A DNA stretch of 64,000 nucleotides. It comes from Sphagnum compactum (lineage: Eukaryota > Bryophyta > Sphagnopsida > Sphagnales). The translations under genes were made by a program, and so were the position numbers. The notes below the pieces were generated by a model. The model had not been told where the DNA came from. It saw only the letters and a program-made list of their open reading frames with translations, and made no database searches. Below, piece after piece: positions 24,071 through 37,434 of the stretch (position 1 is the stretch's first letter; every line of letters begins with the position of its first letter). The stretch spans positions 2,790,001 to 2,854,000 of the forward strand of contig OZ234504.1 of NCBI GenBank assembly GCA_965153455.1. Reading direction: 5' to 3'.

Positions 24071-26170
24071 TTATTGATGAAATAATAATTATTATTATTA
24101 TTACTTTATCGATAATTAAATTTAGCCACATAGTAAAAAATAACAATTTTATTTTTATTTTGGGAACATATGGTCAATGTTAGTGTTGAAATAACAATTA
24201 ACGTGTAATGATTAATGTCGACATGACAAGCGACGCAAAAATGGCATGTCACATCAATTTTGAGAACCTTAATTATCGTTACAAAAGGTTCTCAACAAGT
24301 TGAAATTCAAAACTCATAGAAAAATAATTTGACAATGCAACAAGCTCATGTTTTCCCACCAAAGTTCAATTATCATTCAATTGCTAAATTATAACAATCC
24401 CCACTAGTTAAAACAAGATTTGATCGAACATGAATTTAAAGGCAACATGCAAGTATAACCTCAAGATGTAATGTTTTGAATTTCAACAAATAACTTGTGA
24501 TAACTAGTTTGGGTACATTTAAACTTTGATCAAACTATGAAAAGATGAAAAAAAATCATAAGGAGGTATTCATTCTTGTCCTAATAAAAAAAAATATTTT
24601 AAAGTTCAATTTTGTGATGTAAATGGACTAGGCAATCATCCACAAAAATATAAAGTTAAATTTGGCTATAAGTAAAAGGAGAAACATACATATATATTAA
24701 AAACCCTTTTATATGTTGGCGACATGCAAGAATGTGTGGTCCAAATATGGCAATTTCAACTTTTTTTCTTTGAAATATGGCAATTTTGAGTTGTTTTATT
24801 TTTAAAAAAAATTGTGTGTAGTTTACAAATCCCTTGTTGTGTGACCAAATTTAGTGGCAAAACTTAGCCACAAAGAAAACATTTGGCATGATATTTCTTA
24901 ACCTTACAAAATATAAGACTCATGTGAATTATGGAATGACATTTTATTGCATGATTTGTGATGTGGGGTTGCTTGGTGGCATTTTCATCTTTGTAAGTGT
25001 GGTTTATAGCAAAAGTACGATTGTGGTCCTATTACACACAAATGTAAATTTGTGAAGTTCTCCCAAGGTAAAAGGGAGATTGCAAAAAAATCTTTTAGGA
25101 ATTTTTATACAAAAAATGGCATTTTTTAATGCGGTAAGTTTATATTAAATAAATCAAATGTATCACAATGGAAAGCAATATTTTAATCACAATGTAGAAG
25201 GTTTTTGGTGAGGTGCATACAAATTTTGTGAAAGCATGAACAACTTGGGTATTGGTTATATTATGTTTGATTGTTGTATATTGGGGAATCAAGTGAATAT
25301 ATTCACCGTGCATTAGTGTAACCTACTTGTGGACATGGCTCATACGTACGTGATGGAGTTAGGTGTTATAATGATCATTATTTGAAAATTGTTGCATATA
25401 TGTTAAGTGATTTTTTACTTCAAATGGTTATTGAAAACATTAATCATTGGGTCATTTGTTAAAACACTAAATGGGGATTATGGACATTTGAGAACTTTAC
25501 AAATTTTGAAACAGTCTACTATGACATTTTATGGTAAACAATGAGAATAATTTTGAAGGAAATTTTTTTTATTAAAAATATTCAAATTGGAAAATGGAAA
25601 TATTAATTATGGATTTTATCAAGGAACTATTAAATATTAATTGGGAGTGATAAATTTCATATTGTCAAGGGGATAACTTATACTCAAATTGTAATCTCGT
25701 AGAATTTTCAAAGTTGTACAAGCAATGTAATGGGAATGTGAAAAGTTTGTTGAGCACATTGTGAATGGGTGGTCCATTGTGAATTTTAAGTTTGAAAAGA
25801 TCATGGTGAAAAAAATTTATAATTTATTTTTGGGGGATTAAATGGCTTTTTATTGCTCAACAAGGGCAATATTATTCTGCCTAATAAATTTTTATTACTC
25901 TTGTAGTTGATGCAACTAGCTTTTAAATGCATTGGTGATCGATGTCACAAAATGAGTTGTTACATTAAATAAAATACCCATGATCTTTGGGAATTGATAT
26001 CTTGAATAAGCATTGGACATTTGTATCTTTCTTGAATATAAGGCATACATACATGACAAAAATATTTTATGATGGGCTTTTGATTAGTGGCTCAAACAAA
26101 GATATTAATGGAGAAATTTTAAATCTTGATTGAAACCCCTTGTCATTGTTTTGCATTATTTAAAATTTGA
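24071..26170. other. AT-rich desert with a small perfect hairpin
   Basis: No gene supported. TTGAGAACCTT at 24,260-24,270 and its exact complement AAGGTTCTCAA at 24,285-24,295 form an 11-bp stem with a 14-base loop. The rest is CpG-poor sequence, possibly the 3' flank of the coiled-coil gene that ends at 26,171. Confidence 0.45.
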
Positions 26171-29100
26171 CTAAAATGTAGTATCAACTTTATCATTTGA
26201 TTCATCCCTGGCACTTAGTACAACATCTTTTACATTTTCCAAAGCATCCAAAACTTCTTTGATATTGTCCCTTATGGTTGATTGTGTTTGGTTATCAAAT
26301 AAAGTTTTTTGCCTTGCTTCTTCTTCAGTGTCCTTTCTTCGTGTTTCTTCTTCCACAACCTTTTTTTCTACTTCTAATTCAACAACCATTTTTTGTTTGT
26401 GTGCCTCAAAAAATGTTTTCATTTTGGCATCTTCCATGTCATGAAATAATTTTCTTACATCCTCATCATCTAACATTTTCCTCTTTCGTGCTTCCTCTTG
26501 CATATGTTGTTCTTCTAACATTTTCCTCTTCAATGCTTCCTCTTGCATACATTGTTCTTCTAATATTCTTGTTTCTTCTTGATTTTTCTTCAATTTGTTC
26601 TCATCTTCAAGTTTCTTTCTTTCATCATCTTTTGATTTCCTAGCAATTTCTACTTTTGTTGGACTTTTGATTTCTATCTCGATATCAATTTGCACACCTT
26701 GATCTAACACTTTTACAATGTAATCATCTTTTTCTAATTGTTCATCACCGATAGTGACTGTGGTTTGTTCACTACTCCATCGTTTTCCATCTTTTCCCAT
26801 TGCTTTTAAAGTTGCAAGTTCTATAGCCAATTGGCTTGCTTCCTCTTGAGCTTTCCTTACTTCTTCAACTTCATGTGTGACTTTTAGTTCAACATCTTTT
26901 TGTTTTTGTTTTGCAATTAGTGTAGCTAATTCTACATCAACTAGTTGTTTCTTGTGAAGTTCTTCTAGTTCTTTTTTTGAAATCAATGTTTGAGTTTGGC
27001 CATATTCTAGTTCTTCCATATCTTGAAGGAATTTGATTTCTGCGATTTCCAACTTGTTAATAAAGGAATATTTTCGATCTATAAAATTTAAAGAAGATTC
27101 CCCGACATTTTTTTCAATTTTGGTTAATGGTGCAAGTGGTGATGTTGGCATAGTGTTGACAAATTGTTTTGTTGCCATTTTCACACTTTTCAAAAATTGT
27201 TCTTCTACCATATCAAAAGAATGAAATGATGTGTTTATAGGATGTATTGAAATCTTCATTTTCTTCTCATTTTTTTTCAATGATTGCATGTTTGTAAGGG
27301 TTTCTTTCAATTTTGCAATAGCTTTTTCTTGCTTCAATATTTGTGTTTTTGAATGAAAATGATTTATTCTTTTTTTCATATGATGTTTTTTGGTTTGTTC
27401 TTTTTCTAGAAGTCCTTCGAGAATGTTAAAATGGTCTTCAAGCTTGTTCAACCGGTTCATGTGTCTTTTAACTTTCGATAATGATTTGTTAATTTTGTCT
27501 CGAAATGTTATAATATCGCAACTTGATATTTTTAAATTTTGATGCAACACCTGCCAAAAACTACTTTTAATGAAATGATTGTAAGCAGACAACACACATG
27601 CTTGCATTGAATGATTATATGAATTTAGCAATTGATGTAAATCGATAATTGCAATGTAATGAATTTGAATGCATACGTACAGATACATAGTCTTTAAGGT
27701 GTTTGTTTGCCTTCTCCAATTCGATAACCTTTTCTAAAAGACATTTCAATTCTTTTTTTTCATCACAAATGTGATTTTGTGTGTTTTTTAATCTTTCCAA
27801 ACCATTTTGGAGCCTTCCAACCTCCGATGCAAACAAATCTCTTTCAACTTCAATTTCCTATTCCATAATAGTTTCATTTAATACAAATAAATAAAATAAA
27901 ATGTATAATGCAAAATATTTGACAATACATAATGTTATCATATGTGCAAATATGGTTCAATATATGTTAGCATTAGACATATATACATATGAATGTTTTA
28001 TAATTATTAAAAATTTCATGCAAATTTATGATTTTTTTTTTATAGAGCTTTTGAATTTTAAATTTACAGTAAACAATACATTCCTACCCGACAATGAGTC
28101 ACACGGATGTCTCTATGAAGACCATTTAGTTCAATAATTTCTTCATCACATATTTTTTGAATTTCATGCATTTGACGTTTCAAGCCTACACATCAACCTT
28201 CCCTACATGTTATAAGTAACCTTGTTTCACCTTTTGTAATTAGGGGAATGAAGTTGTATAGAACCTTCCAAAGTGAAAACATGTATTATTTTTAATTGCG
28301 AAATATTTAACCAACTATATTTTTCCCATTTACACATTATTGAGTTATGTGATTAAAATTAAACAAGGTAAAATAACAATTCCTAAATGACAAGTTGAAC
28401 ATGAGAGGTTTTTCATTTTCTTCATTATGGTTCCCTCTTAAATATAGTTATCATACATTGTCACTTCAAATATATAGCCACCTAAAATGTATCATATTTG
28501 ATTGATTAATAATCATCCATTGTTTTCAAATTGTATTAATTGCAAATTGTATTTGCAATCATTTATTGAATAAAATTACAATCAGCTATGACCTAATTTG
28601 TTTAAGTGGCCATGTTCCTACATAAGCAAAATATTAAAGTAGTAAATTGAAAACATAGATGATAAATATAGATTGTTTCAAATTTGTTATATTTGTTGAA
28701 TGGTTTGGTGTTAATTACACATGATGATTGCAAAAACTCAATGATGTGATGTTTACATATAAGTACAATGAAATGTGTAGACCTAGTAACTTAGATCGTA
28801 ACCGTGAAGTACCCCCTGTGCGTGGAGCTTCTAAACCATTAAACATTTCTAGTTGTTGCAGATAATTTTCCAATTTCCTATAACCCAAGAACATATTATT
28901 TTAGATTATGAAAAAACAAAATTAGCATGTATATATATATATACCTTTATCATCAATATGATCATTGGTCTTCAAATTGTGAAACATTTGAAATATACAA
29001 TTGGGATGTAATATATATTCATTGAACATAATTAACCATGGCACTTGACAAGAGAATAATAATGAATGCTTTAATATGACATGTGTGAAAACAAGTTTAA

Positions 29101-30034
29101 AGCTTACAATCATGTGGGCCCTTTCCTTTGTGTTGGAAGTGGGTTTAAATTTAAAAGTTAAAAATTCCATCATATATGGTATACACAACTTATGTTCAAC
29201 ATTTCTTTGTCAAATATTTTTTTTAATTTAAAAAAATGAAGTTTGGTAGTTTGTAGTTGAATTTTATGGAATTTCAACAATTGAAGAATAAATATGCAAT
29301 ATACATCTTTGTTGTGTATTTGTAATTATAAAACAATGGTTTTCAATTTTCATTGATTTTGACAAATGTAAATTTTTAAAATATATTTTTGATTAGACCT
29401 TTTGCAAATTATTTATGTTGAACATTAATCATAGGTATGGTATATAAAACTAAAACTACTCTTATGATGTGGTTAGGATGTCATTCATGGCATAATGTTA
29501 CATCAAGGCACAACTACCTTGTCGTTGTTTAGCTAGCACAAACATTGGTTTATCCTTGTGCATTCACAATGGGTAAACCTATTTTGAAAAACTCAAATGG
29601 CCTTTGTTGGTTTGGCATAACTAACTAAAAATGTTGATTACTTTGAATAATATTGAATACCAAGTAAAAGTGTATACATGAAGCAAATCAATTTCACAAG
29701 GGTTAATTAATATTGATGATTACTTATTTTCCAATTGCATTGATGTTGCATGAGCTTTATGAAGTTTAAGATGGAATGATTGATCTTCAAATGCTAGTTT
29801 CAATTCGATAATATCATCCAATAATGCTTCCTTATCTTGTGGGTAAAAAAACATTTTGTTAATTGCTTTTGTTTCTTGCAATGGCCATTGATAATTGCTT
29901 TTTGCTTTAATTGAATGATCATGATCACATAATCCACATGTATCATCACTAGGTGCGGCCATCCTTTCCTCACGTGCACCTCCACCCAAGAGTTGTAATT
30001 GTTTTGCTCCACGATGGGAGGAAATATGTTTTGA
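26171..30034 (-). CDS. spliced coiled-coil protein of unknown family (at least five exons, 5' end not found)
   Basis: Minus-strand exons: 30,034-29,724, 28,877-28,783, 28,185-28,088, 27,857-27,687 and 27,550-26,171 (TAG). All introns are GT..AG. The phases (0 to 2, 2 to 1, 1 to 0, 0 to 0) join without a stop to give 685 codons including the stop. The first exon has a Cys pair (DDTCGLCDHDHS) and a charged helix (DKEALLDDIIELK). Exons 2-4 are heptad-like (KLENYLQQLEMF; LKRQMHEIQKICDEE; EVGRLQNGLERLK). The long last exon is coiled coil with a 15-residue near-repeat (MLEEQHMQEEARKRK-type, about residues 580-615 of the assembled part) and a charged tail. No transmembrane segment was seen. No family was recognised; structural, motor-tail or basal-body proteins have this look, but nothing proves one. 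Upstream exons are expected, since 30,034 begins at an acceptor rather than an ATG. Confidence 0.6.
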
Positions 30035-33000
30035 CTATTTTTGCCAACATGCCAAACAAAAAGAAAATGTTAACGAGAAAACACTTGAAGAAAACCTTGA
30101 ATATCATACAAACTTCAATAAAGTGTAGCATTTTCATGAATTGTTATTTTTATTTGACATTCATTGGAATTAGCATTATGAAAAACACAAGTTCATACAT
30201 TAGTAGTTTTTTGTCGTATTGGTTTTAAATAAAATTTGGCAAAAACATTTAAAAATATGATGCACACATTTAATTTTTTAGCAAACATCCAATATGCTAA
30301 GTTCTTTGCATATTGGAACTTAAATATTCAAGTAAATCTAAAATTTTGCATCTATATTATGTATATATATATTCACAAATCAACATTGTGCCCGCAAAAC
30401 AAGTAGTTTAGAATTGAAATTAAACTTAAATAAGTATTATTCCAAATAGTTGCATACATTTGGTGTGTCCATGATTGTGATATCACAATTGTGACAAAAA
30501 CCAAAACAACAATTCAAATCATTTAACATGCATTTTGACAAATGGATGAAATTGACATAAACATCAACATGACACCACCTACACAAGGTCATGAAAATAT
30601 TGACCATATCTAGTGGCTACCAATTACAAATACTCCAATACATCCAACAAACTATTTTTATTTTATTGTGTAAGTATTTTGAATTTGAGGATTTTGAAAT
30701 ATTGGGTTCAAATAAGTAAGATTGGTCACAATTGTGTCAAAATTCACTTAATGTATTATGCATTCAAAACATAACTTATAATCAAAATTGTATAAGTTAG
30801 GGGAAACATTATAATATCATTTTGACAACTCCTTTTCAACATGGCTTTGTTAATATATGTGAAAACAAATTCACCAATAAGTCTCCTTGTTCTATTCATG
30901 TATTTGATCCAATTCGATAACAATTCATATTATAATTTATTCCATACATTCAAGGGGCACATTAATGTTTTAAACTATTTCATGTATGGTAGGTTTCACT
31001 AAGTAGATGCCAAATGAGTAACCAAATGTTTCTTATTGCTCAATTTGCAAATTTAAACCCAAGTAATTGAAATTTTGAAATGGGACATGAAATTACAAAA
31101 AAAATTAGTTGAAGGTTGAGAAACCACTTTCATTGAATTATTTTACATTGTGTACATAGTAATACATGATATTCAATTCATGGAATTGTCCATTGGAAAT
31201 ATTTAATCACAATCCTTAAACAAAAACATATTTATATTTATATGTCATTTTCTTCCATGATCCCCCCCCCCCCAAGGCTCAAAGAAGATTGATTTAACAA
31301 TCAACATAACATTAGGTTTTGACAAAGTAAGAAGGTGAAAGTAGCTTCAATGTCATATTTGATTTTTTTAACATGATATAAACTTTTTAAATTAAAATAG
31401 ATCCACAATTAACAATGATTTTTTGGGTGGAAAATCGTTGTAAAATTGAAACTCCAAAGATTTAAAGAAATTATAATGGTACATTCCATGTTATTTAATT
31501 TAAAATATTGCTAAAATTTCATGAAAAAAATGGAAAAATATTTCACCACATTTCAACACAATTAAATTAGTTTTGGGGCATACTTTATTTTTTACAACAT
31601 TTTTTCTATGAACATGTTGCCAATCAATGCAAAACTTTTTGAGATGATTATTGGTGTTATTAATCATTGTTCACAAATAACATATATGTATCAAATAGTA
31701 TTGTGATCATATTGAAATAATATTTCTTTATAGAAAATATAGTTCCGATGACAAATTTTGATGTAGTTATCATCCTTTTTTAACTTGGCATCACATCAAA
31801 ATAAAATTTTCCTCCTACCTTTGGACAATTATCAATTCCAAATTTATCACTAGCAGAAATTCCTTTATTGCAATTTTTTTGGTGGAATTTTGTTTCTCAT
31901 TTCTTGGATGGCTCGTTCCTTCCACCAAATACAAGCTACCAAATTCATTGGAATCAAGGTTGAATTCTTTTTTTTCCAACAACAAGATTTGGACTCGCAT
32001 GGATGTTTGCAATGACAAATAACTTAAGATCATCATTAATTAGGTGACAAAATTTGCCTCAACAAAGCAATGAAAAATTCCATTAGGTCTATCTAGTAGT
32101 ACTATAATGCAATTACAAACTAAACCAAATGCTTCAAACTCCATGTGTCAAAAACTCTTTCTCTTGGAAGTCAATAAACCTTCAATTTCATATATTATTC
32201 AATTTAGCCTAACCTATGTCAAATTTCAAATAAAATAAAATATCAAATTTGTAGTTGTTTACTATTATTAATTTGTTAGGTTGGAGGCTTATAATTATGG
32301 AAATAACTAGATCAAACTAAAGTCCATGATTTTATTTAGTTGCATTCATAAGCAAAATCAATTTGATGACATGGAATTACATTCATTATATTACTACATG
32401 GTTTCATTCACAATATAAAATCAAGCATTTAAGTTTGCTATTTGGAACAACCCATGAACCTCTTGTAACTTTAAGTTTGATTTTTGATTAAGTTCCATTT
32501 TTCAAGTTTTAAAAAAAACCCTTGGGAAATTATTTCTTTATCAATTTTTGATTTAAAGGTGGGAACAAAATAATAAAGGGGATGCCTAGTTTGACTAGTA
32601 AAAAACATGTCATTTTCGACTTGTGAAATAGTAAAAAAAATGAAGTAAAAAAAAACATGTTTTATTGTTAATAAACATGATCAAATGGTTCTTGAACCTT
32701 ATTAAGCTATTGCCTCCCACCTAAAGTGGGAAACTTTCCATTTGACATAATGAGGTACTAATGGTCACCCCATCCTTCCTTAACAACCATAATCCACAAG
32801 GTTATCTTCCAAAAATGTTCATTTTATAAGTGTTGTATAAGGGCAACACAATTGCCCCGGGTTTGATTACCTCAAATACCATCATGATGTTGGATAAATA
32901 TTGGATTATTTGGCAATGTTTATAAATAAGTTGTCTCTAAAAAAGACCTTGTAGCATGGATAAAGTAATACAAGAGTACCTACAAGCTTATTTCATTTCA

Positions 33001-34990
33001 TCAAACCATCCAAATTTCAAATAACATGCATTTTTTGAATGGTGAGTCACAAAGGAGTCCAAGAATGGTTAATGCATGATCCATCAAGACTCATCATGCT
33101 TCATTTTATTCATATTTCCCAAATCAATTCCCTCTACCACAGTAAGGTTATTGGATACCTTTTGGCTTTCATTTTATTTCATTTTAAGGAGACATCATAA
33201 TTATGGATCAAAATACATCTATGTAAACAATGTTGGGAATGATTTGTGGATATGTTACCGATGATGTTGTAAAGTGAAACGAATCTTCTTGAAAAAGAAG
33301 AGTGCCCTTGGGAACGTGGACACAGGTGGTGCCCAAAAAAACTAGTGGCTCGAATAAGTAGGAATTCATATTTTCGATAGGATTATCAAGTCGACAATAG
33401 GATTCAATCTTTTCTACTATTTCCATAATCATATGTGAAAGGAAGGCCTGGCCACACACTTCATATAAGTCCATAATTGATCCAAAAAATAAATAAAATA
33501 ATGGCATGTTTGGCATTAGTGGATATCACATAAATAAATTAGTCTAAAAAACTTTGGTGTATTTTATTTGTCATTAATTTTTTAACAAATGAATTCCAAA
33601 CTCACTATACGTTGCAAATAAAAGATTTTTGAAGCAAAACTAGAATAAACTTTCAACCAATTTTTTTTTTACAAAACCATTTTTTAAAAACATTGTGATT
33701 CAATATTTATATTATATTCATCTAAATATTATATTATAATATTTGTGCTAATTTGACAATAATTTTCAAAACTTATATTTTAGAAGGAAAATAAAAAGTC
33801 TAATGGAATATTTGAAAATATATCATTTGTCAAAATGGAATCCTCAAATTAATTGATTATTCAACAAAAATGTGTCAAACTAACCAACCTACTATGGTAT
33901 GCACATAAATTACTGGCTATATATATTCATCTTTTAATACATTTGGTGAATCCATATTCAAAAAAAACATTCATCAAGTGAACAAATTATTGTATTATTT
34001 TAAATTTTCATATCAAACTGGATATTAAATATTTGCCATGAATTATTCAAATCATGTTTTGATCATGTTGAATTCATTGTTAACTTGAGTCCCTTTCCAC
34101 CACTTATACAAATAAATTGGAATAAAATCAAATTGAAATTATGAAAATTCAAAAATGTATTGTATGACATCCAAAATGTTCCACCTTGGTGCACTTTCAC
34201 CTTGCATACCACCATAACATAAATGATATGGTTAAAGTTCATTCCAAAGTGGGCACACAATGAAATGAAGTGCAAATGGGTACAAGTTTGATAATGAAAT
34301 GAATTAAAAAATGTGGCTTGAATTCAAAGTAATGTCAATGTATTTTATTCGAACTTTAAAGATCCAACTATTAGATTTCAATTAAAATAAGAACAATTGA
34401 TCCCAAGAAAGATAATGTGTTTCAATTCGTTTTCCTTTGTTATTTAGTAAGCTCATTGGGCTACATTTGTCCTTTAACTTTCATTGGTCCCCAACTTTCA
34501 GTTTTTTACTCTTTTATCACTTCCATTCAAAGAATGTAATTATAAACACAAATAAACGTTTGATAAAAAGTTTGGGGATGTCAAATATAGGTCCAAACTT
34601 ATAGCTCAATCCATTATTAAATAAAAAATTCAAAATGATTTGACTATGGTTAGTGGTTTAGAATTAAAGATTAACTACCCTAATATATGGTTAGTTTTAT
34701 CATTAAATGTTAAAATAAAAGGTATTATTTGCTAGCAATCAATTTGCAACTGCTTACATGCAATTGGTTATCATTTACAACTATATTGGTTGTTCCTGCA
34801 ATTAAAGAATTATAATCGTAAAATTTTCAATATATATGGTTCTCTATGCAATTAAAAAACAATGACATATATGATTTTATGACTTTTCATTCAAATATAT
34901 TACTTTAAACCCTTTTAATCACATATGTGACCACCTCATGGTTGTGTACATGTAGCAAATATGCAAGTAGTGGTTTATAACTTAATGTAC
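30035..34990. other. AT-rich region, possibly with more exons of the coiled-coil gene
   Basis: Mostly CpG-poor desert with a 12-base C run at 31,262-31,273. Two minus-strand stretches stand out by open frame and retained CG: about 32,010-31,820 (contains KEFNLDSNEFGSLYLVEGTS, donor-like AAG/GTAGGA) and about 33,435-33,265 (contains NPIENMNSYLFEPLVFLGTT, donor-like TCG/GTAACA). They may be upstream exons, but acceptors and phases could not be tied together. Confidence 0.3.
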
Positions 34991-34999
34991 GAGCTAGGT

Positions 35000-36150
35000 T
35001 AGCTACCAAAGGTAGGACACACTACCCACATGCTTAGGCTACCTACTTGCTTACATTACATACTTAACTAGGACAAGTTCCTACCTATTAGTTTTTTACC
35101 CTGTTACATACCTATCCACCTAACTAGCCTAAATGACTTAAGCTACCTAGCACTAAGTTAAACTAGGTGCCCCATAGGTTACTTAGGTCTACACCGAGCT
35201 TAGGTGCCACATGGCATGGCTTGGGTGCCACATGGGTTGGTCTAAATCTATGTGTAGGCCTATGTGCCACATGGCTTAGGTCTAAGTCTACGCTTAATTG
35301 CCATGTGGCTTAAATGTAGCTTTAGCCTAGGTGCCACATGGTGTGGCCTAGATATAGGTACACATGTAGGCCTTGATGCCACATGACCTTTAGTCTATGC
35401 TAGGTATAGGTGCCAAGTGGTTTAAATCTATGTTTAGCCTAGGTCGATCCCATGCTAGGCCTAATCTAGGTGTCACATGGCATGGCCTTGGAGTCATGTG
35501 GCTTATGTGGATTAAACATAAGTACCATGTGACCTAAGTGGTTTAGGCCTAGTAATTGCCACATAAACTACTTAGCCTTAGATTTAACCTAGGCACCATG
35601 TATGTTATGTTAGTTAACAAGCTAGGTTAATTAACAAGTAATAAATTAGGTTAATAGGGTTAAGGTTAGGTCAGGTAATAATTCATAGGTACTACCTTAA
35701 ACTAGGTTAGGTATGTAGTAAAGTAGTTAGATAATTGCTAGTAGATAGTAGGTAATAGTTGTGATTAAGTTGCTTGACTAGGGATAGTACTGGAATGTTT
35801 ATCCCATATGTTTTGTTTTTCATTTCAATTTTGTAAATTACATAAGGAAATGTGCTAGTTGAAACATTAAAAAAACAAAAACCACATTAAAATGCAAGTG
35901 CCATTTGGGATGAACCTATCAAATAAGCTCAACCTTGAAGGTTAAAACCAAAATGAAATAAGATTTTCCTACTTAGGTGCCACTTGAATTAGGTCTAAAA
36001 GCTTAGCCTAGGTGGCTTAAGGGTAGGTATATAGCCTAGGTGGTCTAGGTGCCATGTAGGCTACCTAGCCTTAGGCCACTTGCCTAGGTGCCAGTAAACT
36101 TTTGGTAGGTAGGTAGCATAATTTTGTTTAGGTGTCATGTGTTCGTTCAT
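35000..36150. repeat. degenerate satellite rich in CCTAGG and GTGCCACATGG words
   Basis: GTGCCACATGG or close variants recur about every 45-75 bases (near 35,207, 35,228, 35,268, 35,330 and 35,469, with variants after 35,940), interleaved with CTTAGGTCTA, CCTAGGT and TAGGTA. Many words are palindromic (CCTAGG, CCATGTGG/CCACATGG). No ORF. The 35,600-35,930 interior is a more drifted stretch of the same TAGGT type. It is interpreted as a decayed tandem satellite. Confidence 0.6.
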
Positions 36151-36714
36151 GGTTTATACACAAAAGTTATAAAAATGACCACCAAAATAGTTGAAGAATA
36201 GTTATAAGGGAAAACATCATATACATACAACATTAATGGATGAACTAGTATAGGTTATATGAAATACATGGTGTCACTTACAATTGGTTGTCAATTATGA
36301 CTTGTTCACAACTACAACAAATATAGTTGTAAATGTTACTTGCAACTAAACTAGTTGCAAATATAATCATTGATTTGCGATTTTCTTTTGATTAAATCAT
36401 TTTGAAAATCATAAAATGAAAATTTCTAAATCCACATGGAGGTGATGAAAATGTTGATTATTTGTACTCTAATGATGAAATTTGTGACCACAAAATAAAG
36501 GCATTTATGTAATCAACCACCTTCTACAAGCAATCCATTGGACATCTTTTATCTTTCTTATGAAGGAAATATTGCCTTAACGATTATTTGGATGTCAAGA
36601 TTGGTCCTCTAGTATTACTTAATCGTGGATTAACCTCTTTCAGTTCATATTTGATTTCACATTTTTAGCCAATTGTTCAACCACAATGCCCCATGCCCTG
36701 GGTCCCTAGCACAA

Positions 36715-37200
36715 CTTTGCATTCATAAATAATATTTTTCACATTTAGGGAATTAAACTCAGGAGATCATCCTTAATTAGAGATATTTGTGTTATAAATC
36801 ATATTTACTCTTTCTAACCCTAAACCAAATTAACTCTTATTAAGTCTAACCTTATATAGGCTAACTCTTAATTGAAGCTTGGAGGCAACAGGTTCTCTTT
36901 GACTTTACTTTTATGTTTACTTTAAAACCTTCATTCTTTTTCTTAGTAAACAATTTCCATACATTTACAAATTAACCGTTTTGATGTGCATTCGTAAACA
37001 AATTTTTCACATGAAGGGGATTGAGCTCAAGAAATAGTCCTCTTTTAGAGATATTTGTGGTATCAACCAAATTAACTCTTGCTGAAATTTGCAGGCTTTG
37101 AGGCAACAAGTTGTCTCTGACTCTAACTTTAATGGTTACTTTCAAACCTCCATTCATTTCCTAAAAATAAAATAGATCCATACATTTACAAAGAAACCAT
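36715..37200. repeat. tandem duplication of about 265 bp
   Basis: A segment from about 36,720 (TGCATTCATAAATAAT..TTTTCACATTTAGGGAATTAAACTC) recurs from about 36,988 (TGCATTCGTAAACAAATTTTTCACATGAAGGGGATTGAGCTC). Both copies continue to AGATATTTGTG, GAGGCAACA.GTT.TCT.TGACT and end near TTTACAAA..AACC(A/G)TTTTGATG. The minus-strand ORF at 36,972-37,157 lies across the second copy and is not supported as a gene. Confidence 0.6.
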
Positions 37201-37434
37201 TTTGATGTCCATTTTGATGTTTGCAGCCCTTGTTTTCAGTGTTCAATATATTTTAAATACTCACAAAACCTAATTTTGTAAATTCTGAAATTTATTCCTT
37301 CCAATCAATTAAGTCCACTAGAGTTCTTCACAATTAATCCATGCGTCTTGGTTCTACTTCTTCTAAATATCAATTTTATCATCCTTCTTTACGTTGGATA
37401 GACTAAGTAGAGCCATCTTCTATGGGTGTGTTGT

